DNA of 60,299 bases from Clostridia bacterium (GTDB taxonomy: Bacteria; Bacillota; Clostridia; Christensenellales; CAG-138): the NCBI GenBank assembly GCA_017541305.1, contig JAFXZJ010000012.1, positions 1-60,299 of the forward strand. The letters run 5' to 3'. Of the stretch, positions 42,212 to 51,513 are shown one piece after another (position 1 is the stretch's first letter; each line of letters opens with the position of its first letter). The position numbers and the translations under genes are program-made. The notes beneath the pieces are model-generated. The model had not been told where the DNA came from, ran no database searches, and worked only from the letters and a program-made list of their open reading frames with translations.

Positions 42212-43630
42212 TTAGCCCTTGACCGCGCCGCCGGTGACGCCTTCAACATAGTAGCGCTGTAGGCACAAGAACAGTATCGTGACGGGTATCGCAACGACCA
42301 CGCCGCCTGCGCAGAACATGGTGTAGTTGCTGTTGATCTGGTCAAGCGAGAGCCAGCTGTTCAAGCCGACTGCGACGTTCATGCCCGCCGAGGTGTTCAT
42401 CGAGATATACCTTGCGAATACGAAGTCGCCCCAGGGGGCCATGAACGCGGTCAATACCGTGTAAATGACGATCGGCTTCGCCAAGGGAAGTATGATCTTG
42501 AACAGTATCTGCGCCCTCGTGGCGCCGTCGACCAGAGCCGCCTCGTCAAGCGATTTGGGCAGTGTGTCGAAGAAGCCCTTCGATACGTAATAGCCCATGC
42601 CGGAGGAGGCCACGTAAACGAGTATCAGGCCGGGAACGGCGTTCTCCTGAGTCAGGCCAAGGTCCTTCAATACGCGGTAGAGAATGATCATGGCAAGAAT
42701 GCCGGGGAAGAAGCCGAGTACAAGCATGAATTTCATGAGCGGCTTGCGCATCTTGAAGCGGAATCTCGAAAGCACGTAGCTCATGCAAAGCACGATCACG
42801 GTCTGAAGCACGGCGGTGAATATCGCGATAATGAACGTGTTCAGATACCATTTCGGGAAGTCGGTCTTTAAGAGCTTGGCATAGTTGTCAAAGCCCCAGG
42901 TCTCCGGCCACACGTAGCCGACGGGCATTGAGGTCTCGACTCGGAAGGACTGCAGTATGATGCATACGAAGGGGATGAGCCAGATGATGCTCATCAGGAC
43001 CAGCAGCATGTGCAGACTGCCGTTGACGATCATGTTGCTTGCCTTTATACCCATCGAGCGCTCGACGCCCTCGTTAAAGGTGCCCATATTGACGGCGCTG
43101 TTGTGAGCGGAGGCCTTCTTGAGCTTCTTGATGGCGGATATGAAGAGCAGCACGCATATCACGAATACTATGACAGCGTAAACGAACAGGTGAGTGTAAT
43201 GATCTCCGCCGGTGTTCATACGGCCGATCGCCTTCGAGGTCAGACGGTATACGCCGTAGCCCAGGAACACGCTGACGATGAACGACACGAACGGGGGGAT
43301 ATAGCTCATCTTGCCGGTGGAATTATGCGCTATATTCGAGAAGAGCTTGCATATTCCGGAGAGCAGGAGAACCACGCCTGCGATGAAGAGCAGGAACCCC
43401 AGCACGGAGAGCGCCACCGCACCGAAATTGTCCGGATTGATGGGGAAGGGATTCACGATCCTGTGCCAGACGGAGGCGAGAACTTCCATAAGGCCCGCGG
43501 TCTTCATCTCGACGATGTTCTTTGCGAGTATGGACCTGACCGCCATAAGGAGCGGCACGCATACCCCGATAAGAACTATGCCGACAAGGATCGAAACGAT
43601 CGAACCGGTATATCTTTTCTTCGTACTCAT
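42212..43630 (-). CDS. Sugar ABC permease, MalG type with extra N-terminal membrane domain
   Basis: A 472-residue CUT1 importer permease. The MalG-like core starts near residue 200 and carries the EAA loop (LPKSLDEAALVDGATRAQIL, about 375-395) that contacts the ATPase. About 195 residues precede it, with four further membrane helices (about 11-31, 71-95, 111-130 and 147-166), whereas MalG proteins are normally about 280 residues. It overlaps malF by four bases, and its GAGGAGG ribosome-binding site is inside malF. Substrate is inferred from the nearby galactanase and amylase genes. Confidence 0.88.
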   Translation of the reverse strand: MSTKKRYTGSIVSILVGIVLIGVCVPLLMAVRSILAKNIVEMKTAGLMEVLASVWHRIVNPFPINPDNFGAVALSVLGFLLFIAGVVLLLSGICKLFSNIAHNSTGKMSYIPPFVSFIVSVFLGYGVYRLTSKAIGRMNTGGDHYTHLFVYAVIVFVICVLLFISAIKKLKKASAHNSAVNMGTFNEGVERSMGIKASNMIVNGSLHMLLVLMSIIWLIPFVCIILQSFRVETSMPVGYVWPETWGFDNYAKLLKTDFPKWYLNTFIIAIFTAVLQTVIVLCMSYVLSRFRFKMRKPLMKFMLVLGFFPGILAMIILYRVLKDLGLTQENAVPGLILVYVASSGMGYYVSKGFFDTLPKSLDEAALVDGATRAQILFKIILPLAKPIVIYTVLTAFMAPWGDFVFARYISMNTSAGMNVAVGLNSWLSLDQINSNYTMFCAGGVVVAIPVTILFLCLQRYYVEGVTGGAVKG

Positions 43631-45162
43631 TGGAAATCCTCCTCATTCTTGACCGAGGGCATAGCGCTGTAAACGATCAGAGCTATGATGGCCACGACCA
43701 CGAATACCATGATACCAACGACAGAAGCCATGTAGTACTGAGCCTCGGCGCCGGTGGTGATCTTGAACAGCCACGTGATCAGCAGGTCGGTATAGCCAAC
43801 GGAGCCCGCCGCGGTAGACGCCGCTCTGTTCGTCGGAGCGCCGCCGGTCAGCAGGAATATGACGTTGAAGTTGTTCATATTTCCTATGAAGCTCGTCAGA
43901 AGATACGGGCCGGTGACGAAGAGTATGTAGGGAAGGGTGATCTTCCTGTACTGCTGCCATCCGCTTGCGCCGTCGATCTTGGCGGATTCGTAAAGATCCG
44001 CGGGAATGTTCATCAATATACCGGTGACCATGAGCATGAGGTAGGGGATACCTATCCAGATATTGATGATTATTACCATGATCCTCGCCCACGTGGCGTC
44101 CTCCCAGAAGGGGAGCGCTTTTGTGATCAGCCCCATGTTAATAAGACCTTGGTTGATCAATCCGTTTTTGGCGAACATCTTTGAAACGTACAGCAGCGAA
44201 ATGAACTGCGGTATCGCAATGGTCAGAACCAGCACCGTCCTCCACAGCTTCTTTACCTTGATGCCCTTCTTATTGATCATCATGGCAACGAGCATACCGA
44301 GGAAGTAGTTGGTGAAGGTGGCGAAGAACGCCCATATCAGCGTCCACGCAAGCACTTCGCCGAAGGTCGCGGCGTATGACTGGCCGCCGCCCGCGGATTC
44401 CCATGAAAGCAGGGTGTTGAAGTTTTTGAGGCCGACCCACGAGAACAGGTTGTTATAGTAACCGTCGTGCGAGCCGTCGTAGTTCGTGAACGCGACGAGT
44501 ATCATAAATACGATGGGAAGCACCGTGAATATGATGATGCCCGTCATGGGCAGGGCAAGGAGCGTTTTGTGGAACTGATCGTCCACGAGAGAGTGGAGAT
44601 CCTGCTTGCCGCTCTTAAGCTTCTTGCCCGATTTCAGTATGCCCTCTGCGATCTTGTTCTGCCTGATATTCACGCGCCATGTATAGATGAACGCGATGAT
44701 GAAGAATATCGTCAGCACGCCGTAGAGAAGTATCTTGAATGAGTTGTCGTTATACGTGGTGACGTACTGGTCGTAAACCTCGTTGTACTCGACGCTTGGC
44801 CCCTTGACGCCCAGCGAGGGGAGCATCTTGAGCCAATAGCCGCCGGCGATCACCATGTAGCCTATGAACACGATTTCAAAGAGAAGGAAGAGTATGCCGC
44901 GGAGTATCTGACCGCGCGCCAGGCAGCCAAAGCCCATCACAAGGTATGAAAGCTTCGTCTTCCAATCGCCCTGAGTGAACGTGGTAACGATATCCTTTGC
45001 CTCGTTCGCGACGGCGAGCGCCCCCTTCTTGATCCCGTTGCCGATCTTTTTCAGGAAGTTCCAGATCGCCCCGGGGATGCCTGCAAAGAAGCTCAGAAAA
45101 CGGTATAGGAACCGTTTGAATTTTGAGAGCTTCAGGTATTCGAGATCACTGTATTTTTTCAT
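43627..45162 (-). CDS. Sugar ABC permease, MalF type with long N-terminal region
   Basis: A 511-residue permease. Residues 1-200 hold a basic amphipathic start and two to three extra membrane helices (about 72-112 and 145-168). The core begins near 205 (LLALPMTGIIIFTVLPIVFMI) and contains the EAA loop (LYESAKIDGASGWQQYRKITLP, split by ordinary residues). It pairs with the MalG-like subunit. I chose the ATG at 45162 behind GGGGGA over a TTG two codons earlier. Confidence 0.88.
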   Translation of the reverse strand: MKKYSDLEYLKLSKFKRFLYRFLSFFAGIPGAIWNFLKKIGNGIKKGALAVANEAKDIVTTFTQGDWKTKLSYLVMGFGCLARGQILRGILFLLFEIVFIGYMVIAGGYWLKMLPSLGVKGPSVEYNEVYDQYVTTYNDNSFKILLYGVLTIFFIIAFIYTWRVNIRQNKIAEGILKSGKKLKSGKQDLHSLVDDQFHKTLLALPMTGIIIFTVLPIVFMILVAFTNYDGSHDGYYNNLFSWVGLKNFNTLLSWESAGGGQSYAATFGEVLAWTLIWAFFATFTNYFLGMLVAMMINKKGIKVKKLWRTVLVLTIAIPQFISLLYVSKMFAKNGLINQGLINMGLITKALPFWEDATWARIMVIIINIWIGIPYLMLMVTGILMNIPADLYESAKIDGASGWQQYRKITLPYILFVTGPYLLTSFIGNMNNFNVIFLLTGGAPTNRAASTAAGSVGYTDLLITWLFKITTGAEAQYYMASVVGIMVFVVVAIIALIVYSAMPSVKNEEDFQ

Positions 45163-45188
45163 GATCAATCCCCCTTGGTCTCAAATTA

Positions 45189-45226
45189 TAAAAAGGGGTT
45201 GGAGCCGCAAAATGCGGGCTCCAACC
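45189..45226 (-). terminator. Hairpin between the binding protein and permease genes
   Basis: GGTTGGAGCC pairs with GGCTCCAACC, followed by CCTTTTTATAA on the minus strand. It lies inside the operon, so it is probably a leaky terminator or RNA stabiliser that leaves more binding protein than permease. Confidence 0.65.
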
Positions 45227-45244
45227 GGTTTTCATGCTGTTAAA

Positions 45245-46777
45245 TTACTGCGCGATAAGGGAAACGGTCTCGGTGGTGGAGTCGAACTGGACGATGTAGT
45301 TGCCGTCGGCCTCAACAACGAAGTTGTCGCCGCCGTTGCCGAAGCTGACGTCCCAGTTCTTGCCCTGGCGTACCTTCAGCTCTTCGCCGGCATGGAGCTC
45401 CATGGGCTCGGACTGGAAGATACCGGTCTCGGTCTCCTTCATGTCGAAGTCGGTGTCCCAGTTGGTGCCGTTGATGGCGCCGATAACGGACCACGCGTTC
45501 TTCTCGTCGTCGCTCATGTTGAACAGACCGTCGATCTTGGCCTTGTAGTTGTCAAGAGCAGCCTGCAGACCGGCGTCGTCGGTAGCGGCCTTAACGTCGT
45601 CCGCGATGACCTTGGCGATATCCCACCAGGAGCCGTGGATCTGGCCCTGAGGTACGGAATAGGGAGCCTGCTTCAGAAGAGCGGCGAGGCCGGGGTTGGC
45701 CTGAACGGCTTCGGAAGCCTGATCCTTGGTGTTGGAGGGACCCCAGGCGAGCTCGTTGAAGCGCTCCATCTGGCACTCCTCACCGGTGAGGTACTGAGCA
45801 AGCTTATGCATAGCGGCGGCCTTCTTGGCGTCGGACTGGGGCTTAACGCCCATGAGCTTGCAGCCGTTGAAGGAACCGAGGTGGTACTCCTTGCCGTCTA
45901 CCTCGAAGGAGGGCAGATCGGTAACGCCCATGTTGTCGCCGAGGGCTTCCTTAGCGGCCTCATAGTCCCAGGTACCGGTGACTACGATGGCGGCGCCGGA
46001 GGCGAACTCAGCGGCCTTGGAGGAGCTGAGGTGATAATCGGAATCGACCAGCTTCTTCATGCCCTTGACGGCGATGAGGCCCTCGGGGGAATCGAAGGTA
46101 TCGTTGACGTTTACAAAGCCTCCCTCGGCGTCGGTCTCCCACTCGGACTTACAGCCGGTGGCGAAGAAGAAGGAAGCAAGATACCAGGCGGAGGTGTTCA
46201 TCTCGAAAGCGAAGTACTTCTGAGCGGCTTCGCAGTCGGCGATCAGCTTCTCAAGGGAGTCGACGTCGGACTCGGGGATGACGGACTTGTCGTAGTACAT
46301 GAAGTAACCGTTATCGGAGGTGAGGGGGTAAGCCCAGAGCTCATCGCCAACGGAAGCAGCGGCAACAACGCCCGCGTCGTTAGCGTCCTTGACGGTCTTG
46401 GCAGCGCCTTCGCCCAGCTTGGCAAGAGCGCCGGCCTGTACGAGACGAGCGAACTGATCCTGCGCAAAGCAGAAGATATCGCCGCCCGCTTCAACGTCGG
46501 TGATCATGTTGGTACCGGCGTCGGCTTCGGAGACCTTCTCGATGGTGGCATTGATCTTGATGCCGTCGGTGTTGGTCTCGTTGAACTTGTCGATCTGCTT
46601 CTGAGTCAGCTCGGCAGCAGCCTCGGCGACCCAGATCTTAGCGGTGTACTCGCCCGCGAGCTCACTGCCGGAGTTGCCGCCGGGGTTGTCGTCGGGCTTA
46701 GCGGGCTCGGTGGTGCCGCAGGCAACAAGACCGAGGACCATCACAAGAGCCAGCATGATAGCCAAAAACTTTTTCAT
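45245..46777 (-). CDS. Sugar-binding lipoprotein, MalE type
   Basis: A 510-residue extracellular solute-binding protein with lipoprotein signal ending LGLVACG. After a Pro/Asn/Gly linker comes the binding fold (about 45-400: AGEYTAKIWVAEAAAELTQKQIDKFNE, TGTWDYEAAKEAL, LAQYLTGEECQMERFNE). An extra C-terminal beta domain (about 405-510, GTNWDTDFDMKETETGIFQS ...) looks like a starch-binding-type module. It delivers oligosaccharides to the two permeases. Its transcript starts at a separate strong promoter. GGAGG precedes the ATG. Confidence 0.88.
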   Translation of the reverse strand: MKKFLAIMLALVMVLGLVACGTTEPAKPDDNPGGNSGSELAGEYTAKIWVAEAAAELTQKQIDKFNETNTDGIKINATIEKVSEADAGTNMITDVEAGGDIFCFAQDQFARLVQAGALAKLGEGAAKTVKDANDAGVVAAASVGDELWAYPLTSDNGYFMYYDKSVIPESDVDSLEKLIADCEAAQKYFAFEMNTSAWYLASFFFATGCKSEWETDAEGGFVNVNDTFDSPEGLIAVKGMKKLVDSDYHLSSSKAAEFASGAAIVVTGTWDYEAAKEALGDNMGVTDLPSFEVDGKEYHLGSFNGCKLMGVKPQSDAKKAAAMHKLAQYLTGEECQMERFNELAWGPSNTKDQASEAVQANPGLAALLKQAPYSVPQGQIHGSWWDIAKVIADDVKAATDDAGLQAALDNYKAKIDGLFNMSDDEKNAWSVIGAINGTNWDTDFDMKETETGIFQSEPMELHAGEELKVRQGKNWDVSFGNGGDNFVVEADGNYIVQFDSTTETVSLIAQ

Positions 46778-46878
46778 TTCCTAATCCTCCTAAATTATAA
46801 TTTGATGAAAAGTTTTTTTGTAGGGAAACTGCCTTTCGGCAGACGAAAGCGGGGACTTGCCCCATCCCATACGACATA

Positions 46879-46907
46879 AATATAAAACTTTTTGTTCAAT
46901 TTGTCAA
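46879..46907 (-). promoter_or_regulatory. Promoter of the sugar importer operon
   Basis: TTGACA (46907-46902), 17-base spacer and TATATT (46884-46879) on the minus strand. The leader of about 100 bases contains two small hairpins (GGGGCAAGTCCCC and CTGCCGAAAGGCAG). I see no clear operator. Confidence 0.75.
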
Positions 46908-46970
46908 TAACTAATTTAGCAAATTATATGTTAACACGCGCCATAACCGCCGAGAAAGATATTTTCACAA

Positions 46971-48362
46971 TCAATACACGGCAAACCGCTTCATATAGAG
47001 CACCATATAGAAGATATACATCACCGCGGTCAGCGAGAATATCACCGCGGTCTTCCATTTTTTATCGCAGGAATGGGCGGCGGCGGCGATCACCGGCAGC
47101 GCGGCGCACAGATATCTTACCGAAGAGAGGAGCCATGTGCAGCCCACCGAGACCGCGAAATAGCAGAGGAAATAAACGGTGTAGGTGAAGGGCAGCTTTC
47201 TGCCCTTTGCCAGCATCAGCCCCAGCGATGCGATTATCACGACCAGCTCGGGTATCCACATAAAGAATATGCGCATCGGATCGCGGCTCATGTCGTAAAT
47301 TATGTAGCTTATCATATAGCGCGGCGTGTCGAAGAAGGGGCAGGCCGCCTGATGCCAGTTGTTCCACTGATACTCCAGGAATTTGAACGGATCGCCGTGG
47401 AGCGAATAGTTGATTGCAAGATAAGCCAGGGTGCCCATGGTGGATATCACAAGGCCGATAATGAGCTTTGCGATCGTCCCGCCGACCTTCTGCTTTGACC
47501 TTATAAGGCTTATTACGTGCGCAAGGCCCAGTATCGCGATGGGCACGGCAAGCAGCACGCCCAGCGACCTTGTAAAGCCCGCAAGCGCCGTGAATACGCC
47601 CGCCATGATATAGTTTCTCTTCTGCATGAAGAAGAACCCGCACACCGAAAACAGCAGGAAGAGCGGCTCCGTCATGGGCGAATTGAAGAATATCGCGCCG
47701 GGCAGCAGCAGGGCGATGAACGCCGCCGCCTTGGAGCGCTTGTTCCCAAGCACGGGCAGCAGGGTGAGGTACGTCATGCCCGAAGCGAGTGCCGTCGCGA
47801 TCGTGTTTATGAGCGTCGCGGAAAGATAGCTGTCGTGCAGCACAAGGTTGAAGCAGCGTATCAAAAGCGGCAGCATTGGGAAGAACACCAGCAGCAGTCT
47901 GTCGTTGCCTGTGGTCTGATACCAGTTTTCGGCAATGTTGATATAATGCTGTGCGTCGGTGTTTTCCTTCATCCACGCAATGCGCGAAAAGTATTCGAAC
48001 CATTTCGAGGACTCAACGCCGCGGCACAGGCCGCAAACGCATATGCCAAGAAGATAAGTGAATACATGCAGCGCAAGCGCGCCGAGCACGATAAGGAAGA
48101 AATTCCCCCGGCGCTTCCCGTATCGGGCCTCGGCCGGATCGAATTCGTTCCCCTGTGAAAAGAGCGAAACAAGCCTCGGCATCGCCGCTATCAGCACCCC
48201 CGCGAACAGCGCAAGCGTCAGCAGCGGCGCAAGAAAATCATACCACGGATACTCGTTCTCATGCTTGAATACGTAAATGGCGTATGCTCCCGCGGCGGTC
48301 AGCACCGAGACGTACTGAAGCACCTTTACCGCGGCCCCGCTTTTGTTTTTACCGACTTCCAT
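46971..48362 (-). CDS. GT-C membrane glycosyltransferase, PIG-V-like
   Basis: A 463-residue protein with about ten to twelve membrane helices. A long loop between the second and third helices holds KENTDAQHYINIAENWYQ, which resembles the conserved Asp-containing loop of the PIG-V/mannosyltransferase II GT-C group. LLPGAIFFNSPMTEPLFLLFS is also typical. Such enzymes transfer sugar from a lipid-linked donor on the outer face of the membrane. Acceptor and sugar are unknown. It follows the galactanase gene by 11 bases. Confidence 0.72.
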   Translation of the reverse strand: MEVGKNKSGAAVKVLQYVSVLTAAGAYAIYVFKHENEYPWYDFLAPLLTLALFAGVLIAAMPRLVSLFSQGNEFDPAEARYGKRRGNFFLIVLGALALHVFTYLLGICVCGLCRGVESSKWFEYFSRIAWMKENTDAQHYINIAENWYQTTGNDRLLLVFFPMLPLLIRCFNLVLHDSYLSATLINTIATALASGMTYLTLLPVLGNKRSKAAAFIALLLPGAIFFNSPMTEPLFLLFSVCGFFFMQKRNYIMAGVFTALAGFTRSLGVLLAVPIAILGLAHVISLIRSKQKVGGTIAKLIIGLVISTMGTLAYLAINYSLHGDPFKFLEYQWNNWHQAACPFFDTPRYMISYIIYDMSRDPMRIFFMWIPELVVIIASLGLMLAKGRKLPFTYTVYFLCYFAVSVGCTWLLSSVRYLCAALPVIAAAAHSCDKKWKTAVIFSLTAVMYIFYMVLYMKRFAVY

Positions 48363-48373
48363 CTATCGTCACC

Positions 48374-50359
48374 TTATCGTCCTTTAACGGAATTCAGCTT
48401 GGCGTCGTCGATCTTGCCCCAGGCGCCGCTGCCCTCGCCCTCACACTTAACGAATATGCCGACCGTCACGGTCTGTCCCTCGGCAACGGTTATGCCGGTC
48501 ACCTCGCCGGCGTCCCAGTTGCCGTAGCCGTTTATGCTCATGGGAGCCCTTCCGGCCTCGACGCCGTCCACGAGCGCATATGCGTATATATCGGTATTAC
48601 CGCAGTCGCCGCCCATGATCGAGATCGAGAACTTGTATTCGCCCGCGGGCAGATCCGCGACTTCCTGCTCAAGCGAAAAGTCCACGCTGTTTTTATCGCT
48701 GCTCCAGAAGTGCATATGCCACTGACCGGTCAGCGAGTCGGTTATCTTGTCCTCAACGTACAGCTCCGAAGCCTTCCCGCGCTCGGTCACGCGCCAGGGC
48801 GCAAGCTCGCCCGTCTCAAAGCTGTAATTTTCAAGGAAATTGTATTCCACCATATTGACGTACAGCTTTGCGGCAAGCCCGTCCGCGTCGCCTTCGAACT
48901 CATAAGTCTTCTCGCCGCCCGCCTTCATGCGCTCGATATCGGCGTCTGTCACGCTCCAGGTAACGGGCACGGCGCTCTTTGAGTTGTCGCTCATGACCGC
49001 GTTCGCGGTGTCGGGCAGGATTATCTCGCCGTTAAGGTCTATGAACAGCACCGTATCCTCCACGGCGTCGGCCTTGAGCTCGGGCTCGTTGCCCCAGCGC
49101 ATCAGGTTGAATACGCGCAGCGATTCAAGCGGCTTTCCGTCCGGGCCGAACATCGCCTGGTTGTCCACCGCGCAGCCGCCGTAGTATTTGCCCGCGTCGT
49201 CGGGATCGTATGCCGCGGCAAAGCTCGAAGCCCAGCCGGAGCCGTATTTTTCCCACAGCGCGTGGTTTTCTTCCCACGAGTTCTGCCCAACGGAGATCCA
49301 TGTGCCCTCCCAATAGACCACGCCGATCCCGTTCTGCATGCCGTTCACCACCGCGTCGGTTATCTCGCGCACGTTGTTCGCCTGCCCCTGCACGGTGAAG
49401 GGATATGCCTTGGCAATAGTGCCGCCGTCGGATATCGTATTGCCGTTAAAGTCGGTGTCCTCGGCGGTATAGGCATAGGAGGTCTCCATCACCATGACCT
49501 TTTTGTCGTAGTCGGCGGCTACTTTGTTCAGCACCGCGCACAGGTTTTCAAGCGTGCCGTGCCAATAGGGGTAATAGGAGGAGGCGAATACGTCGTAATC
49601 CACGTTGTAATAGGCAAGCTTCGAGGCATAGTTCTCATAGCTGCCCGCCTTTTCGGGATTGGCAAAGTGCAGCGCCACGAGCGCGTCGGGGCATATCTCG
49701 CGCACGGCCTTCGATCCCGCCTGCATCAGGTATTGGATGTTGAACCAGGTCTTCTCGCCGCAGAGCGCGCCGTTGGTCTCGTTGCCTATCTGCACCATGC
49801 GCACGTTCACGCCCTCGGAAACGAGCTTTTGAAGCGAAGCCTTAACGTATTCGTAAACGGCCCGGGTCTTTGTCTCGATATCCATTTCCTTCCAGGCCTT
49901 GGGAGCCATCTGCTTGCCGGGATCGGCCCAGAAATCGGACAGATGGAAGTCCACCAGCAGGCCCATGCCGTATTTGGTCGCGCGCCTGCCTATCTCGACG
50001 GCGGTCTCGATATCGTTGTTGCCTCCGCCGTAGCCGTTGCCCTCCGCGTCGAAGGGGTCGTTCCACACGCGCACCCTCACCGTGTTAACGCCCGCCTGGG
50101 CAAGCGTTTTGAACACGTCCTGCTCGTTGCCGTCAAAATCATAGTATTTCACGCCGCTTTTCTCTTCGGCGATTACCGACGAGGCGTCCATGCCGAGTAT
50201 GAAGTCCTCGGGCATGTTCTCGACCTTCTTCACGTAAAGCGAGCTGCCCTCGATCTTCTTGTCGGGAACGGCGTTTTCAATGCTTATCCCGCTGCCGGAG
50301 CAGCCGGCAAAAAGCATTAGAGCGGCAAGCAGAGAGGAAACAATAACGGACTTTTTCAT
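48374..50359 (-). CDS. GH53 endo-beta-1,4-galactanase lipoprotein
   Basis: A 661-residue exported enzyme. The lipoprotein signal ends LFAGC (Cys20). The GH53 catalytic barrel spans about 50-420, with the acid/base Glu194 in VQIGNETNGAL and the nucleophile Glu292 in VMETSYAYT. The C-terminal half has an Ig-like linker (about 430-510) and a jelly-roll module (about 515-655) resembling galactan-binding CBM61. It should cut galactan side chains of pectin at the cell surface. The importer downstream would take up the products. I used the ATG at 50359 behind AAAGGAG. Confidence 0.92.
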   Translation of the reverse strand: MKKSVIVSSLLAALMLFAGCSGSGISIENAVPDKKIEGSSLYVKKVENMPEDFILGMDASSVIAEEKSGVKYYDFDGNEQDVFKTLAQAGVNTVRVRVWNDPFDAEGNGYGGGNNDIETAVEIGRRATKYGMGLLVDFHLSDFWADPGKQMAPKAWKEMDIETKTRAVYEYVKASLQKLVSEGVNVRMVQIGNETNGALCGEKTWFNIQYLMQAGSKAVREICPDALVALHFANPEKAGSYENYASKLAYYNVDYDVFASSYYPYWHGTLENLCAVLNKVAADYDKKVMVMETSYAYTAEDTDFNGNTISDGGTIAKAYPFTVQGQANNVREITDAVVNGMQNGIGVVYWEGTWISVGQNSWEENHALWEKYGSGWASSFAAAYDPDDAGKYYGGCAVDNQAMFGPDGKPLESLRVFNLMRWGNEPELKADAVEDTVLFIDLNGEIILPDTANAVMSDNSKSAVPVTWSVTDADIERMKAGGEKTYEFEGDADGLAAKLYVNMVEYNFLENYSFETGELAPWRVTERGKASELYVEDKITDSLTGQWHMHFWSSDKNSVDFSLEQEVADLPAGEYKFSISIMGGDCGNTDIYAYALVDGVEAGRAPMSINGYGNWDAGEVTGITVAEGQTVTVGIFVKCEGEGSGAWGKIDDAKLNSVKGR

Positions 50360-50370
50360 GATATTCTCCT

Positions 50371-50982
50371 TTACGGCAGTAAGAATATGTTCTCGGCGAC
50401 GGACAGCGCGGCCGAATCCTTCGAGCCGTTCCAATCGCCTGTGTGCAGCGAATCCTTGTTGAAGCAGAGGTAGTAGTTCTCGTCCTCGCGGTAAAGTATC
50501 GAGCCGGGGGCTTCGGGATCGGGCTTCGCGCCTTCGGGCACGCCCTTCTCGCCGGAGTAGCGTATGAAGCTTTTCGCTCTGCCCTCGCCGGTGTCAATCG
50601 AATAGATGCGCCAGCCGTAAACCAGGCCGTCCTTTACGTAATCGTCCCCGCCGCGAGCGGGGATGGGCTGCAGCTGATACAGGACGGAATCAAGATCGCT
50701 CTCCGAAACTATGTAGATATCGGCCTGCTCTGGCGCGCCGGACGTGAACGCCGCGTGCGAGAAGGGATAGACGTCGATGATCTCGATCCCCTCGGGGATG
50801 CGCTTTTCAAGCTCGATCGCCATTTCGGTGTCGTTCGCGTCGGGCGCAAGATAATAGACGCTCACCTTTTTTTCGCGCGGGGCGTCGGAAATCAGCATGA
50901 ACGTCCACGACCACAGGAATACCGATATGAGCAGCCAGAGCAGATATCTGTGAAAGCTTTTTAATACGGTCTTTACAAGCAT
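50371..50982 (-). CDS. Membrane-anchored exported protein of unknown function
   Basis: A 203-residue protein with one N-terminal membrane helix (about 13-31, LLWLLISVFLWSWTFMLI) and an exported domain of about 170 residues (KKVSVYYLAPDANDTEM, ADIYIVSESDLDSVLYQL, NYYLCFNKDSLHTGDW). I do not recognise a family. The ATG at 50982 follows GGAG. It lies between a second small membrane protein and the galactanase in one transcript, so a role in surface glycan use is possible. Confidence 0.7.
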   Translation of the reverse strand: MLVKTVLKSFHRYLLWLLISVFLWSWTFMLISDAPREKKVSVYYLAPDANDTEMAIELEKRIPEGIEIIDVYPFSHAAFTSGAPEQADIYIVSESDLDSVLYQLQPIPARGGDDYVKDGLVYGWRIYSIDTGEGRAKSFIRYSGEKGVPEGAKPDPEAPGSILYREDENYYLCFNKDSLHTGDWNGSKDSAALSVAENIFLLP

Positions 50983-50986
50983 TGCT

Positions 50987-51478
50987 TCACTCTCCGATCT
51001 CATATGCCGCGATGAAACCGTACACGGCATAGACCTTCACGGCGTTCTTGTCGTCGAAAAGCTTTGCCTTACTGTCCCATAGCCGCAGCGTATCCGTGCG
51101 CTCGGCTCCCGTGACCGTCACGGTGCGCATGTTCACGCCCTTTTCAAGCAGCAGACGATGCCCGGTCAGAGTAAAAGCGCCTTCGACCGCCTCGCGCCTG
51201 CCCTCGAGTATCGCCTTGACGTGCGCGTAAGCATAGCCTGTGCGCTTTATCACAAGAAGGCGCAGCGTGATGATCAGCCAACCGCCAAGCGTGGATATCA
51301 CGATCGTGCGTATCAGCCCGGGGGCGGGGTAATGCCTGTCGGTTTCAAGCAGGCTCCACACGCACAGACCGATCACGGCAAGGCCGATCAGCACGGCGGC
51401 GGCGCACTGAATAACGAGCTTCGTTTTAAGACGCGAAAGCTCCCCTTCATCATACAATTCTCTGACGCAGTTTTCCAT
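50987..51478 (-). CDS. Two-helix membrane protein of unknown function, probably leaderless
   Basis: A 163-residue protein with two membrane helices (about 20-43 and 57-76) and a cytoplasmic C-terminal domain of about 85 residues (AFTLTGHRLLLEKGVNMRTV). No family is recognised. The ATG lies six bases after the -10 box, so the transcript probably starts at or next to the start codon, and there is no Shine-Dalgarno. It is the first gene of the galactanase operon. Confidence 0.68.
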   Translation of the reverse strand: MENCVRELYDEGELSRLKTKLVIQCAAAVLIGLAVIGLCVWSLLETDRHYPAPGLIRTIVISTLGGWLIITLRLLVIKRTGYAYAHVKAILEGRREAVEGAFTLTGHRLLLEKGVNMRTVTVTGAERTDTLRLWDSKAKLFDDKNAVKVYAVYGFIAAYEIGE

Positions 51479-51484
51479 ATATAC

Positions 51485-51513
51485 ATTATAACATCAAGTA
51501 AGCCCTCTTTCAA
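51485..51513 (-). promoter_or_regulatory. Promoter of the galactanase operon
   Basis: TTGAAA (51513-51508), 17-base spacer and TATAAT (51490-51485) on the minus strand, 20 bases from the divergent GH13 promoter. Confidence 0.8.

Noticed and set aside
44975-46879. 634-codon plus-strand frame opposite the sugar-binding protein
   Set aside because: The minus-strand lipoprotein has a signal peptide, lipobox and family motifs. The opposite frame is Gly/Leu/Val-rich noise.
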